Translations under genes and position numbers: made by a program
Part shown: piece after piece, positions 20,401 through 30,291 of the stretch
Position numbering within the stretch: position 1 is the first letter of the stretch
How the letters are laid out: every line of letters starts with the position of its first letter
Origin: Eubacteriales bacterium
Lineage (GTDB): Bacteria > Bacillota > Clostridia > Lachnospirales > Lachnospiraceae
Length of the DNA stretch: 64,000 nucleotides
Assembly: GCA_030526665.1 (NCBI GenBank)
Contig: JAUNCI010000001.1
Location: 70,895-134,894 of the forward strand
Direction of reading: 5' to 3'
Notes under the pieces: model-generated
The model's input: the letters and a program-made list of their open reading frames with translations, nothing else
What the model was told of the DNA's origin: nothing
The model's database searches: none

Positions 20401-21168
20401 GAATTGAAAAACTGGGATCCGGATCGGATCTATGATGAAAAACTTCGTGCACAGCTTCAAGAGCGGTTTGAATATCAATATCCATTTGTGAATTTGCGAA
20501 AAATACCGGCTAAGGCCAGCATTTCTGAGTTGAAAAAGGGTGAATTCGAGAACAAAGAGGAATTTGGATATGAAAATCCATATTTGGTTTATAAAAAACA
20601 GAAGAAAAAAAAGGAAGTCATTCCAAAATTTATCAATGACAGGCAGGAAGAAGTGAAAGGTGCAGCTCGAGGAACAGCATACCATCGTGTGATGGAATGT
20701 CTTGATTATGAAAGAATTCGGACGGATGAAATGCTGCAGGAACAAATTGCAGATATGGTACAAACCAATAAAATGTCTCGGGAAGAAGCTGATGTTGTGA
20801 AAACTTCTGACATACGTTTATTTCTGAATTCTGAAATCGGAAAAAGGATGGAAAAAGCTGCCCTCGCAGGATTGCTCAAGCGAGAACAGCCATTTGTATT
20901 TCAGGTACCGGCAAGCAGACTGAATAGTCAATGGGATCAAAATGTATCTGTCCTGATTCAGGGAATCATAGACGCATATTTTATAGAAAATAATGAAATT
21001 GTGATCCTGGATTATAAAACGGACCGCATTGACAGGGAGGATAAACTGGTCGAGCATTATCACAAACAGCTGGAAGGATATGCGGATGCATTGACACAGT
21101 TGACCGGGATGCCGGTGAAACAAAAATATATCTATTCTTTCACAATAAAAAAAGATATTTTACTATAA
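17452..21168 (+). CDS. addA: ATP-dependent helicase/nuclease subunit A
   Basis: UvrD-type 3'-5' helicase with a C-terminal RecB-family nuclease; 1238 residues. Walker A SAAAGSGKTAVL near residue 22, motif II VDEYQDSN near residue 400, GDVKQSIYRFRQARPDLF near residue 430, TIHKSKGLEFPIVFAAG near residue 795. The nuclease domain carries RGTAYHRVMECL near residue 1073 and VILDYKTDR near residue 1183. The start at 17452 (MEMKWTEDQ) is preceded by AAAGGAGGTG; the in-frame ATG at 17410 lies inside addB and is rejected. Convergent with the RsmF-like gene; only 35 bases separate them and no terminator hairpin is evident. Confidence 0.97.
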   Translation: MEMKWTEDQEKVISLRDRNILVSAAAGSGKTAVLVQRILERIMDKSDPVNIDELLIMTFTRAAAGEMKERISKALEKAVREHPEDEHLQRQLTVLHAAQITTIDGFCGYIIRNYFHMIDLDPGYRVGDEGEMKLLCQDVLAEVLESCYAENDPDFVYFVECFAPGKTDEALKDYIMQVYSAAMSDPFPEQWLEQCLDAYQIDEEEHLGNLPWMKLLWTEAENLILEAKNILHKAINLCNESSGPYFYRDALQDDEENVRVLEKLLTNADYNEITGYIQQHEFTKLSRKRDENVDDVLKSRVKDLRDDYKKIIDELKKDYFCETEESILEDINESRKALEVLVNLTRKFIKAFAEKKREKNLIDFTDMEHFALQILWEYKDGKWVRTQAAHELSLRFREVMVDEYQDSNLVQERLTVAVSGHGTEDKNIFMVGDVKQSIYRFRQARPDLFMEKYDSYETKDSENQRIDLRKNFRSRSEVLRSVNYIFRQIMERDIGGVSYDDDAALYPEDSFPEGQRKEFAHTEVMLIEKDSEELEDEQGIQNAIDMEALAIAQRIQELIKKEQIYDGKLKKYRKVEYGDIAVLLRTSAKWAERFSQIFTSKGIPSYTASKSGYFSTTEIETVLNYLKVCDNPYQDIPLFGVLYSPIVGLSSEELAEVRAEYKQRCLYETICAFLEDGQMEVIENKTKAECKQKLERFLKQLKEFRKAAVYTPVHQFILQILEQTGYGNYVKAMPAGEQRKMNLIMLVEKAMAYEKTSYRGLFNFVRYIEQLQKYEVDYGEVNLSAEENGAVQIMTIHKSKGLEFPIVFAAGMGKGFNQMDIRAKLLIHPQIGLACNAVYPDKRVEVPTLIKQILRKQLKIDALGEELRVLYVAFTRAKEKLIISGTMGKVDKKIEALQHLRELDTEVLPYQMRQSAKSYWDYVLPALYRHAGMNKLMIQFGVLDGAIPLPHDEGAEFDVHFITARDLVLEEIENATDQILRKDELKNWDPDRIYDEKLRAQLQERFEYQYPFVNLRKIPAKASISELKKGEFENKEEFGYENPYLVYKKQKKKKEVIPKFINDRQEEVKGAARGTAYHRVMECLDYERIRTDEMLQEQIADMVQTNKMSREEADVVKTSDIRLFLNSEIGKRMEKAALAGLLKREQPFVFQVPASRLNSQWDQNVSVLIQGIIDAYFIENNEIVILDYKTDRIDREDKLVEHYHKQLEGYADALTQLTGMPVKQKYIYSFTIKKDILL

Positions 21169-21203
21169 TTTCCCCGGGGCAAGGAAGGATCTGTGTAAAA
21201 AAA

Positions 21204-22616
21204 TTATCCCATAATTCTCCAGCCGGCAGGATATTTGTTTTTCAGAGTACCATTTACAAGTTTGCCGAATCCAAGAGGATATCCATTGATACATAATACA
21301 TGCCATCCTTTTGCGTGCGATGCCTCCTCTTCCTGAATCAGGAGCGTTTCACCTTTTAGATAACGAGTGAGGCGTTCGTCGTTTACATCAAGTGAAATTA
21401 CGGCATCGATATCGCCTTTGTGGAGCGCCAGAGCAAATGGCTGTGAAGGTTCGAAACGATTCTTTTTGAGATCGCCCAGATATAGACCGTTTCGAAGAAA
21501 TGTGATTCCACGAAAACAGGAAGTATCTGCTTTGGGAAGGTAGTACACTTTATCTTTTCGCACTTCCACACGATTCCAGTCAAACGGATGTCCGCCCAGA
21601 GAATGGAAGCCTATTTCTTCAAAAAAGGCACGAATCCATTTTTGAGAATCTTTATCGAGTTTACATTTAGGAGAGGCTGTATATGTGACAGCTTCTCCTT
21701 CTTTTTTTAGTAAAGCAAGAAAATGTCCTTCGCCCTGCATCTTATGAGGAAAAATACGAACGCATTTTGTGAGATCGGGATTTCCGTTTCCAAGAGATGG
21801 ATTTCCGGGTGTAAATCCTTCGTAGCCTTCCATGTCGATCAGAGAAAAATCAGGACGCGCTTCAAGAAACGCACTGATCGTTTTTTCATCTTCTGCAGGA
21901 GAAAAAGTGCAGGTAGAGTACATCAGCATACCGCCGGGACGAAGCATATCGGCAGCGAGGAGTATGAGTTCCTGCTGGATTTTTGACAGTTCCTCTGATT
22001 TGTTCGGTGTCCAGTCTCGGGCGAGGGCATCTTCTTTGCGGAACATTCCTTCTCCGGAGCACGGAGCATCCAGTATAATTTTATGAAAAAGTCCCTGACA
22101 GCCTTTGGCCAGTTTTGCGGGAACCTCATTAGCGAGAAATACATTTGAAATTCCAAAAAGTTCCAGATTGCGTAGCAAAGCTTTTGCACGGCTGGAACTG
22201 ATATCATTTGCGACAAGCAGACCGTCTCCCTGCAGACAGGCACCTGCAGCGGTTGCTTTACCGCCAGGCGCGGCACACAGGTCCAGAACATATTCGCCGG
22301 GCTCGATTGGAATGCGGGAAGCAGGCGTCATAGCACTTGGATCCTGCAGATAATACAGACCTGCCTGGTACAGCGGACAATGTGAGGGTCTGGTATCTTC
22401 GGAATAAAAATATCCGTTTTTGATCCATGGGATTTTTTGCACATCAAAAGGTACCAGCTTTTCAAAATCTTCACAACTGATTTTGGATGTATTGACACGC
22501 AGACCATAGGTGCGGGGCGCATCATAGCTTTCTATAAAAGAATCATATTCATCCGGCAGCAGTTCTTTCATACGATTCAAAAAGTCCGGATGAAGTGATG
22601 AGATAAGTGGATTCAT
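21204..22616 (-). CDS. RsmB/RsmF-family rRNA 5-methylcytosine methyltransferase
   Basis: Methylates cytosine in rRNA using SAM, through a Cys-pair mechanism. 470 residues. The catalytic Cys motifs are DAPCSGEGMF and YSTCTFSPAEDE; SAM motif I is LDLCAAPGGKATAAG. The C-terminal third carries the RsmF-type extension with a PUA-like end (KGWHVLCINGYPLGFGK). Start MNPLISSLHPDF at 22616 is set by AAAGGAGAC; the longer reading frame back to 22766 runs through the divergent promoter region. A RsmF-type enzyme is more likely than RsmB because of this C-terminus. Confidence 0.9.
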   Translation of the reverse strand: MNPLISSLHPDFLNRMKELLPDEYDSFIESYDAPRTYGLRVNTSKISCEDFEKLVPFDVQKIPWIKNGYFYSEDTRPSHCPLYQAGLYYLQDPSAMTPASRIPIEPGEYVLDLCAAPGGKATAAGACLQGDGLLVANDISSSRAKALLRNLELFGISNVFLANEVPAKLAKGCQGLFHKIILDAPCSGEGMFRKEDALARDWTPNKSEELSKIQQELILLAADMLRPGGMLMYSTCTFSPAEDEKTISAFLEARPDFSLIDMEGYEGFTPGNPSLGNGNPDLTKCVRIFPHKMQGEGHFLALLKKEGEAVTYTASPKCKLDKDSQKWIRAFFEEIGFHSLGGHPFDWNRVEVRKDKVYYLPKADTSCFRGITFLRNGLYLGDLKKNRFEPSQPFALALHKGDIDAVISLDVNDERLTRYLKGETLLIQEEEASHAKGWHVLCINGYPLGFGKLVNGTLKNKYPAGWRIMG

Positions 22617-22769
22617 AAAAGTCTCCTTTTTCATTTTGCTATTGTTTCCTATTATAGCAAGAATCCGAAAAGTATGGTACAATAAATTAGTTATGTAGAA
22701 AACATTTGAAAAAGGTTTCGTAATTATAAAAGGATATAGTTTTACGATAAAAATATACGGAGGCATAAA

Positions 22770-23954
22770 ATGAGCGTAAAAAGATTATTTTTAATTGTAT
22801 TAGACAGCTTTGGCGTTGGAAATGCACCGGATGCGGCAGACTTTGGAGATGAAGGCGCCAATACATTAGGTACGATTTTTAAGTCAGAGAAGTATCATAC
22901 ACCAAATATGTGCAAAATAGGTTTTTTTAATATAGATGGTGTTACCTGCGAACCAAAAGAAAAATCACCGATCGGGGCGTATGGAAGATTAACAGAACAG
23001 TCAAAAGGAAAAGATACAACGATTGGACATTGGGAAATCGCCGGTGTCGTATCAGAAAAACCAATGCCGACATATCCAAATGGATTCCCGAAAGAGATTC
23101 TCGATGAGTTTTCAAAGCGTGTCGGAAGAGGTGTCCTTTGCAACAAACCATATTCGGGAACAGATGTAATTCGCGATTATGGCGAGGAGCATGAAAAAAC
23201 AGGTAAATTGATCGTCTATACATCAGTAGACAGTGTATTTCAGATTGCTGCACACGAAGATGTTGTGCCGTTGGAAGAACTTTATGAGGACTGCAGAATA
23301 GCCAGAGAAATTTTGCAGGGAGAACATGGGGTTGGACGTGTCATTGCCAGACCTTTTATCGGAAGCAACGGTGATTATACAAGAACACCTCATCGTCATG
23401 ATTTCTCACTCGTACCTCCGCAGACAATGATGGATGTACTTGTGGAAAATGGATTTGCCAGCAAAGGTGTTGGAAAGATTTATGATATTTTTGCAGGAAA
23501 AAACATTCAGACTACGGTATCCATTGAAAATAACGTAGATGGAATGAACAAAACAATGGAGATTCAGAAGGAAGATTTTGAAGGCCTTTGTTTTGTAAAT
23601 CTGGTTGACTTTGATATGCTGTACGGCCACCGCAACAATATTGACGGTTATGCGAATGCTGCCACGGTTTTTGACGAACAGCTGGCTGTCTTTATGGAAA
23701 ATATGAAAGAGGATGATGTTCTGCTTATCACGGCAGATCATGGATGTGATCCCGGATATAAAGGAACGGACCACAGCCGTGAGCGCGTTCCGGTTCTGGT
23801 ATACGGAGCGCCGATAAAAGCAGGCGTAAATCTTGGTACACGCAGCTGTTTTTCAGATATTGCTGCAACGGTTCTGGATATGTTTGGAATAGAAGAAAAA
23901 GGCAATATAAAAGGGGAAAGCTTCTGGCAGCAGATTCGAAATACAGAGGCATAG
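22770..23954 (+). CDS. deoB: Phosphopentomutase
   Basis: Interconverts ribose/deoxyribose 1-phosphate and 5-phosphate in nucleoside breakdown; alkaline-phosphatase superfamily with two Mn ions. 394 residues. Metal and catalytic landmarks: LIVLDSFGVGNAPDA at the N-terminus, EGANTLG, DTTIGHWE with the phosphorylated Thr, DYTRTPHRHDFS, and the C-terminal TADHGCDPGYKGTDHSRE. No deoA, deoD or cdd gene is next to it. GGAGG precedes the ATG. The 23955-24091 gap holds the valS promoter. Confidence 0.97.
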   Translation: MSVKRLFLIVLDSFGVGNAPDAADFGDEGANTLGTIFKSEKYHTPNMCKIGFFNIDGVTCEPKEKSPIGAYGRLTEQSKGKDTTIGHWEIAGVVSEKPMPTYPNGFPKEILDEFSKRVGRGVLCNKPYSGTDVIRDYGEEHEKTGKLIVYTSVDSVFQIAAHEDVVPLEELYEDCRIAREILQGEHGVGRVIARPFIGSNGDYTRTPHRHDFSLVPPQTMMDVLVENGFASKGVGKIYDIFAGKNIQTTVSIENNVDGMNKTMEIQKEDFEGLCFVNLVDFDMLYGHRNNIDGYANAATVFDEQLAVFMENMKEDDVLLITADHGCDPGYKGTDHSRERVPVLVYGAPIKAGVNLGTRSCFSDIAATVLDMFGIEEKGNIKGESFWQQIRNTEA

Positions 23955-23993
23955 AACTGCGTGAATACAAAAGCACAGAAGCATGTGTAAACC

Positions 23994-24022
23994 TTGACAA
24001 TAATACTAAAATTCTTTATAGT
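23994..24022 (+). promoter_or_regulatory. valS promoter
   Basis: Exact -35 TTGACA (23994-23999), 17-base spacer, -10 TATAGT (24017-24022). The remaining 69-base leader to the start codon has no T-box. Confidence 0.88.
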
Positions 24023-24091
24023 TAAACATTAAAGAAAATCAGGTAAATAGAATTCGAAATAGAAGACTAAAATAGAAACCGGGAGGAAATT

Positions 24092-26743
24092 ATGAGCAAA
24101 GAGTTGGCAAAAACATACGATCCAAAAGGTATTGAGGATCGTTTATATCAGAAATGGATGGACAATGGTTACTTCCATGCAAAAGTAAATCCGGATAAAA
24201 AACCATTCACGATCGTTATGCCGCCGCCGAATGTAACAGGACAGCTGCATATGGGACATGCACTTGATGAAACAATGCAGGATATCCTGATTCGTTTCAA
24301 GAGAATGCAGGGATATGAAGCACTTTGGCAGCCGGGCACGGACCATGCTGCAATTGCTACAGAAGTAAAGGTTATTGAAAAACTGAAAAAAGAAGGAATT
24401 GATAAAGCTGATCTGACTCGTGAGGAATTTCTGAAACATGCCTGGGCGTGGAAAGAAGAATATGGTTCCAGAATTATCAATCAGCTGAAAAAACTCGGTG
24501 CATCTGCAGACTGGGAAAGAGAACGCTTTACTATGGATGAAGGATGCTCCAAAGCAGTGCAGGAAGTGTTTATCAAACTTTATGAAAAAGGATACATTTA
24601 TAAAGGTTCCAGAATCATTAACTGGTGTCCTGTTTGTCAGACATCTATTTCTGATGCGGAAGTAGAACATGAGGATCAGGATGGATTCTTCTGGCATATC
24701 AATTATCCGATCGTTGGAGAGGAAAACCGTTTTGTTGAAATTGCAACAACAAGACCGGAAACTCTTCTTGGAGATACTGCAGTGGCAGTAAATCCTGAGG
24801 ATGAAAGATACAAAGATCTGATCGGAAAAATGCTCAAACTGCCTCTGACTGATAGAGAGATTCCGGTAATTGCCGATGAATATGTTGACAAGGAATTTGG
24901 TACAGGCTGCGTAAAAATCACACCTGCACATGACCCTAATGACTTTGAAGTTGGAAAACGTCACGATCTGGAAGAAATCTGTATCATGAATGACGATGCA
25001 ACAATTAATGATCTGGGCGGAAAATATGCCGGTATGGATCGTTATGAAGCTCGTAAAGCCATGGTAAAAGATCTGGAAGATCTCGGACTTCTGGTAAAAG
25101 TGGTTCCGCATTCACATGCAGTTGGAACACATGACCGCTGCGGTTCAACCGTTGAGCCAATGATTAAACCACAGTGGTTCGTAAAAATGGACGAAATGGC
25201 AAAAGAAGCCATCAAAGTTCTGAAAACAGGAGAATTGGAATTTGTTCCTTCTCGTTTTGATAAAACATATCTTCACTGGCTGGAAAATATTCGTGACTGG
25301 TGTATTTCACGTCAGTTATGGTGGGGACACAGAATTCCGGCTTATTACTGTGAAGAATGCGGTGAAGTAGTCGTTGCACGTGAAATGCCGAAAGTATGCC
25401 CGAAATGTGGCGGAACTCATTTTGTACAGGATGAAGATACACTGGATACATGGTTCAGTTCAGCTCTTTGGCCATTCTCTACACTTGGCTGGCCGGAAAA
25501 AACACCGGAAATGGAATACTTCTATCCTACAGATGTGCTGGTTACCGGATATGATATTATCTTTTTCTGGGTAATCCGTATGGTATTCTCCGGATGTGAA
25601 CAGACACAGAAATCACCATTCCATCATGTATTGATTCATGGACTTGTACGTGATTCACAGGGACGTAAAATGAGCAAGTCTCTTGGCAATGGTATTGATC
25701 CGCTTGAAATTATCGATAAATATGGAGCAGATGCTCTTCGTCTTACACTGATTACCGGTAATGCCCCGGGAAATGATATGCGTTTCTACTGGGAACGTGT
25801 GGAAGCAAGCAGAAACTTTGCAAACAAGATCTGGAATGCTTCCCGTTTTATCATGATGAACCTGGAAGGAAAAACCGTAACAGAACCGGAAGATCTGAAT
25901 GCACTTTGTGCAGAAGATAAATGGATCCTGTCACACTTAAATACCGTGATTCGCGAAGTGACAGAAAATATGGATAAATATGAACTTGGAATTGCAGTTC
26001 AGAAGGTATTTGATTTCCTCTGGGATGAACTTTGTGACTGGTATATCGAGCTTGCAAAAGTACGTCTCTGGAAAGCAGACGAAAATCCAAAGGCTGCAAA
26101 TGAAGCTCTTTGGACACTTCGTACAGCGCTTACAGAAGGACTGAAATTACTGCATCCATTTATGCCATTTATTACAGAAGAAATTTTCTGTACATTACTT
26201 CCGGAAGAAGAATCCATCATGATTTCAGATTGGCCGGTATACAAAGAAGAATATCATTTTGCAGATGCGGAGCAGGCAATCGAAAGCTTCAAAGAGGTCG
26301 TTCGCCAGATTCGAAACACCAGAACAGAAATGAATGTTCCTCAGAATAAGAAAACCAGTCTGTACATTGTCGGAAAAGATGCAGATATCTGTGCAATGTA
26401 TGAAGAAAGCAAAAAATCATTTGTAAATCTTGCATTTGCAAAAGAAATCTTTGTTCAGCAGAACAAGGAGGGTATTGGAGAAGATGCGGTTTCAATCGTT
26501 GTATCCAATGCAGTTGTATATCTTCCGTTAGAAGATCTGGTTGACCGTGAAAAAGAAATTGAGCGACTGACAAAAGAGCAGGAACGTCTGACAAAGGAAA
26601 TTGCTCGTTGTGAAGGCATGCTTGGAAATCCAAACTTTGTAAACAAAGCGCCGGAAGCAAAAGTTGCAGCGGAAAGAGAAAAGCTTGAAAAATATAAAGA
26701 AATGAAGGAAAAAGTTCGCCTTCAGCTTGAACAGATGAAATAA
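24092..26743 (+). CDS. valS: Valyl-tRNA synthetase
   Basis: Class I synthetase charging tRNA-Val. 883 residues. Signature [16 protein letters not shown] contains the HIGH variant near residue 45, and KMSKSLGN is near residue 527. The editing domain is present ([17 protein letters not shown] near residue 222). Two zinc-knuckle-like pairs occur (WCPVC near residue 178; ECGE with CPKCGG near residue 430). The C-terminal coiled coil (about 815-883) binds tRNA. Regulation is by the promoter at 23994; the leader is too short for the T-box control that many Firmicute synthetases have. Confidence 0.98.
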   Translation: MSKELAKTYDPKGIEDRLYQKWMDNGYFHAKVNPDKKPFTIVMPPPNVTGQLHMGHALDETMQDILIRFKRMQGYEALWQPGTDHAAIATEVKVIEKLKKEGIDKADLTREEFLKHAWAWKEEYGSRIINQLKKLGASADWERERFTMDEGCSKAVQEVFIKLYEKGYIYKGSRIINWCPVCQTSISDAEVEHEDQDGFFWHINYPIVGEENRFVEIATTRPETLLGDTAVAVNPEDERYKDLIGKMLKLPLTDREIPVIADEYVDKEFGTGCVKITPAHDPNDFEVGKRHDLEEICIMNDDATINDLGGKYAGMDRYEARKAMVKDLEDLGLLVKVVPHSHAVGTHDRCGSTVEPMIKPQWFVKMDEMAKEAIKVLKTGELEFVPSRFDKTYLHWLENIRDWCISRQLWWGHRIPAYYCEECGEVVVAREMPKVCPKCGGTHFVQDEDTLDTWFSSALWPFSTLGWPEKTPEMEYFYPTDVLVTGYDIIFFWVIRMVFSGCEQTQKSPFHHVLIHGLVRDSQGRKMSKSLGNGIDPLEIIDKYGADALRLTLITGNAPGNDMRFYWERVEASRNFANKIWNASRFIMMNLEGKTVTEPEDLNALCAEDKWILSHLNTVIREVTENMDKYELGIAVQKVFDFLWDELCDWYIELAKVRLWKADENPKAANEALWTLRTALTEGLKLLHPFMPFITEEIFCTLLPEEESIMISDWPVYKEEYHFADAEQAIESFKEVVRQIRNTRTEMNVPQNKKTSLYIVGKDADICAMYEESKKSFVNLAFAKEIFVQQNKEGIGEDAVSIVVSNAVVYLPLEDLVDREKEIERLTKEQERLTKEIARCEGMLGNPNFVNKAPEAKVAAEREKLEKYKEMKEKVRLQLEQMK

Positions 26744-26767
26744 AGACAAAGGAAATGTCTGTCTTTA
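26741..26767 (+). promoter_or_regulatory. Hairpin overlapping the valS stop codon
   Basis: Perfect 8-bp inverted repeat TAAAGACA (26741-26748) with TGTCTTTA (26760-26767), 11-base loop; the valS TAA is in the left arm. No T-tract follows, so message stabilisation is more likely than termination. The 12-base string ending valS (26731-26742) is repeated at 26774-26785. Confidence 0.5.
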
Positions 26768-26804
26768 ACTTAAACAGATGAAATAGAAATAAAGGAGCAA
26801 TAGA

Positions 26805-28820
26805 ATGTGGAAGTTTCTTAATCGAATTTCTTTGATTCTTCAGGCACTTGGCAGTGCACTGCTTTATTTTGTTATTGAGGCAATCAGCCGTCATTCATTT
26901 GCAGAGGCCTGGACATTTATGGTGGATAAACCCATCGTGTTTGCTTACAATGCATCGTTTATATTTGTCAGTCTTTTGGTGGTATATCTGTTCCGACGGA
27001 GATGTTTCCTCAGGGTTCTGATAGGAAGTATCTGGCTGTTTTTGGGAGCACTTAATGGCATTCTGCTTTGCTCGAGGGTAACGCCGTTTACAGGTCCTGA
27101 TTTAAAACTGCTGTCGGATGCCATGGCAATTGTAAATAAATACATGACGCCGGAGACAGGTATATTGGCCGGAATTATCCTGGCGGCTCTTCTTATCTTT
27201 TTGTTATGGCTTCTTATTAAAGGACCAAAATACAAAGGTAAGATTAAATACCGTTATAGTCTGCTGCTTTTGATTGTCGGCGTGGCGTTGTTTGCCGGTT
27301 CTACGGAACTTCTCTTGGAAAAACGAATATTATCCACCTATTTTGGTAATATTGCATTTGCTTATGAAGATTATGGATATCCATATTGTCTTGCAACTAC
27401 AATATTTAACACAGGTATCAGCTGTCCGATGGATTACTCAGAGGAAACAATTTCCAAGATTGAAAAATCAGAGAGTGATCTTCCGAAAACAAATGATGAA
27501 TCCAGACCAAATATTATTTTTATTCAGCTGGAATCATTTTTTGACCCAACACTGGTAAATTACCTGAAACTATCGGAAGATCCGATTCCGTATTTCCGAC
27601 AGCTGATGAAGGATTACTCATCCGGCTATTATAAAGTGCCTTCCGTTGGTGCAGGTACTGCCAATACGGAATTCGAATCGATTACCGGAATGAGTATGCG
27701 CTATTTTGGACCGGGAGAATATCCATACAAAGGAATACTCAAAGAAGCAACGTGTGAGAGTACGCCATATGTTTTAAAAGAACTTGGCTATACTACGGCA
27801 GCAATCCATAACAATGAAGCCAATTTTTATGGAAGACGATCCGTTTTTGCAAATTTAGGATTTGATTATTTCATCTCGGCAGAGTATATGCCGGGCGAAA
27901 ATGATAAAAATCCTCTCGGCTGGGTTCGGGACCGTGTATTGACTGATGAAATTATGAAATGTCTGAATAATTCAGAAGGACCGGATTATATCTATACTAT
28001 TTCGGTTCAGGGGCACGGTAATTATCCGGAGGAAAAACTCATTGAGAATCCTGAGATTACGGTTTCCGGTGCACCGACGGAAGCAATGAACAATAAATGG
28101 GAATATTATGTGAATCAGATTCATGAGATGGACCTGTTTGTGAAGTCACTTACGGAGGCATTAGAGGATTATCCGGAAGATGTAGTATTGGTATTATATG
28201 GGGATCATTTACCGACAATGGATCTCAAGGTAGAAAATCTCAAAAATAAATATTTATTCCAGACAGAATATGTAATCTGGGATAATTTTGGAATGAAAAA
28301 GAAGGATGATAATCTGGCAGCCTACCAGATTGCGGCAGAAGTTCTGGATCGTGTTGGAATTCATGAAGGAACCATTCTTCGATATCATCAGGCTCGCAGA
28401 AATACAAAAAATTATCAGGTGGATCTGGAAACCTTACAGTATGATGTTCTGTATGGGGAAAAATATTCATATGATGGAAAATCTCCATTTGAGCATAAAA
28501 AAGTCAAATTGGGATTGTATGAAGTGCGATTGGATTCATTAAGTAAAATACCGGGTGCGGATGATATCTATCTGCTAAAGGGCGAGAACTTTACACCATC
28601 CACGGAGATTCAGCTAAATGGAGAGTGGTATGAAACGATTTATATCGATGAAGAAACATTAATGATCACAGGTGTGGTTCTGGATGATTTCGACATCATT
28701 AAAATATGTCAGAGAAGTAACAGCTCTACCAGAAAAGCACTGAGCAAAGGATATGATCGGGCAGTGTATGCCTTGTATGACAGTGATTGGAAAATCAAAA
28801 ATACATCAGAAAATAAGTAA
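26805..28820 (+). CDS. LtaS-like sulfatase-fold transferase with added C-terminal domain
   Basis: Membrane enzyme of the lipoteichoic-acid-synthase type, which transfers phosphoglycerol (or related groups) to cell-envelope glycans. 671 residues. Five membrane segments in residues 5-170, then an extracellular sulfatase-fold domain with PNIIFIQLESFFDPT (metal Glu) and GAGTANTEFESITGMS (catalytic Thr near residue 285), RSVFANLGFDYF, and LYGDHLPTMD near residue 467. After about residue 570 there is an extra beta-rich segment (GADDIYLLKGENFTPSTEI) resembling an IPT/TIG fold, not found in Bacillus LtaS. AAAGGAGC precedes the ATG. The product glycan is unknown. Confidence 0.88.
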   Translation: MWKFLNRISLILQALGSALLYFVIEAISRHSFAEAWTFMVDKPIVFAYNASFIFVSLLVVYLFRRRCFLRVLIGSIWLFLGALNGILLCSRVTPFTGPDLKLLSDAMAIVNKYMTPETGILAGIILAALLIFLLWLLIKGPKYKGKIKYRYSLLLLIVGVALFAGSTELLLEKRILSTYFGNIAFAYEDYGYPYCLATTIFNTGISCPMDYSEETISKIEKSESDLPKTNDESRPNIIFIQLESFFDPTLVNYLKLSEDPIPYFRQLMKDYSSGYYKVPSVGAGTANTEFESITGMSMRYFGPGEYPYKGILKEATCESTPYVLKELGYTTAAIHNNEANFYGRRSVFANLGFDYFISAEYMPGENDKNPLGWVRDRVLTDEIMKCLNNSEGPDYIYTISVQGHGNYPEEKLIENPEITVSGAPTEAMNNKWEYYVNQIHEMDLFVKSLTEALEDYPEDVVLVLYGDHLPTMDLKVENLKNKYLFQTEYVIWDNFGMKKKDDNLAAYQIAAEVLDRVGIHEGTILRYHQARRNTKNYQVDLETLQYDVLYGEKYSYDGKSPFEHKKVKLGLYEVRLDSLSKIPGADDIYLLKGENFTPSTEIQLNGEWYETIYIDEETLMITGVVLDDFDIIKICQRSNSSTRKALSKGYDRAVYALYDSDWKIKNTSENK

Positions 28821-28833
28821 ATTGGTGAAATAT

Positions 28834-30132
28834 ATGACATTTGAAGAAGCAGTAGCATATATAGATGAAACACCTAAGTTCACGACAAAAAATTCTCTGG
28901 AACATACGCGTGAATGTTTGCGTAGATTGGGAAATCCGCAGGAACAGTTTAAGGTGATTCATATAGCAGGTACAAACGGAAAAGGAAGTACATGCGCATT
29001 TTTGACCTCCATTATGAGAGAAGCTGGATATTCCTGCGGATTATTCACGTCGCCTCATCTGGTAGAAATCAATGAGCGTTTTCAGATTAATGAAGTGAAT
29101 ATTGACGATGAAACATTTTTGAATGCTTTTCACAAAGTGAAAGCATTGGCGGACGAACTGGTTTCTGAAGGAAGCTATCATCCGACTTATTTTGAGATGC
29201 TTTTTCTCATGGGCATGGTTATCTTTGCGGAAGCAAAAGTGGAGTATGTTGTTCTGGAGACCGGATTAGGCGGAAGACTTGATGCAACAACTTCCATTGC
29301 TGATCCGATTGCCTGTGTGATTACATCCATCAGTCTGGATCACATGCAGTATCTGGGAAATACAATTCCGGAGATTGCAGGTGAGAAAGCCGGGATTATT
29401 GTTCCCGGTGTACCGGTCATCTACGATGGAAATGATGAAGCTGCGGCAGAAGTGATTGCGGCTTATGCGCAGAAAACGGGTAGTCCATCCTATAAAGTTT
29501 GTACTGCAGACACAGAGGTGCTGGAAAACACAGCAAATGGAATTGCGTTCCGATATCTGCAATATGATGGGGAAAATCCGGTATTTCATATACCGTTTAT
29601 TGCAAAGTATCAGGTAATGAATGCATCTCTTGCAATAAAAACAATGGAAATTCTTCAAAACCGGCTTTCGGTTACGGATGAGGCAATCCATAAAGGAATT
29701 GCGGAAACAAGATGGCAGGGACGTATGGAGCAGGTTCTTCCGGGCGTGATTGTAGATGGAGCTCATAATGCCGATGGTGTTATGAAATTTGTGGATACAG
29801 CGGAATATTTTCAGCAGGAATATCCTCTGACCTTACTGTTTTCGGCTGTGGATGATAAAGACTATACGGATATGATTCATACGATCTGCAGCAGAATTCA
29901 TTTTGAACATGTAATTGTAACGCAGGTTGGCGGGTATCGAAAAGTTGATTTTGAAAAACTGAAGGAGATTTTTGTTTCCAATGGAATCCCTGCGGTAGAA
30001 GGATATGATACTACGCAGGAAGCATTTACCAGAGCGCTTGCATTAAAACAGGATTACGGAATGTTGTTTTGTGTTGGTTCTTTATATCTGGTGGGGGAAA
30101 TCAAAGCATTGATTAGGAGAATGCAAAAATGA
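28834..30132 (+). CDS. folC: Dihydrofolate/folylpolyglutamate synthase
   Basis: Adds glutamate to dihydropteroate and folates. 432 residues. P-loop GTNGKGSTCAFL near residue 48, catalytic block LETGLGGRLDATTS near residue 142, DHMQYLGNTIPEIAGEKAGI near residue 169, and VDGAHNADG near residue 307. The start at 28834 begins MTFEEAVAYIDE; a long upstream extension overlaps the LtaS-like gene and is rejected, while GTG/TTG codons at 28825 and 28822 are possible alternatives since the Shine-Dalgarno is weak. Its stop overlaps the next start (ATGA). Confidence 0.95.
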   Translation: MTFEEAVAYIDETPKFTTKNSLEHTRECLRRLGNPQEQFKVIHIAGTNGKGSTCAFLTSIMREAGYSCGLFTSPHLVEINERFQINEVNIDDETFLNAFHKVKALADELVSEGSYHPTYFEMLFLMGMVIFAEAKVEYVVLETGLGGRLDATTSIADPIACVITSISLDHMQYLGNTIPEIAGEKAGIIVPGVPVIYDGNDEAAAEVIAAYAQKTGSPSYKVCTADTEVLENTANGIAFRYLQYDGENPVFHIPFIAKYQVMNASLAIKTMEILQNRLSVTDEAIHKGIAETRWQGRMEQVLPGVIVDGAHNADGVMKFVDTAEYFQQEYPLTLLFSAVDDKDYTDMIHTICSRIHFEHVIVTQVGGYRKVDFEKLKEIFVSNGIPAVEGYDTTQEAFTRALALKQDYGMLFCVGSLYLVGEIKALIRRMQK

Positions 30133-30281
30133 TTGATTATGAAGAAGAATTGAAAAAATTTGAACCATGTCAGGAAATGGCAGATGTTGAAGGTGCAATT
30201 TATAATCGAGAGCTTACAGACATTCTCGATGTTCTTCAGGAAATGGTAAAGGACAATAAAGATAAACGAAATATTCGGTAA
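30129..30281 (+). CDS. Small acidic protein of unknown function
   Basis: A 50-residue reading frame with ATGA overlap to folC, starting MIDYEEELKKFEPCQEMADV and ending with a Lys/Arg cluster. Predicted helical, no membrane segment, one Cys. It is followed after 10 bases by the zinc-ribbon/TPR gene, and both have AGGAGA-type ribosome sites, so folC, this gene and the TPR gene likely form one transcript. I do not recognise a family. That it is real rests on coupling and an intact frame. Confidence 0.7.
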   Translation: MIDYEEELKKFEPCQEMADVEGAIYNRELTDILDVLQEMVKDNKDKRNIR

Positions 30282-30291
30282 GGAGAGATAG

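Noticed and set aside
23955..24091. Possible T-box leader before valS
   Set aside because: The gap is 137 bases, has its own promoter at 23994, and no TGGNACCGCG-type T-box or specifier stem is present.
24143..25111. 322-codon open frame on the minus strand within valS
   Set aside because: Antisense to a clear valS gene, Phe/Ile/Cys rich as shadow frames are, no ribosome site.
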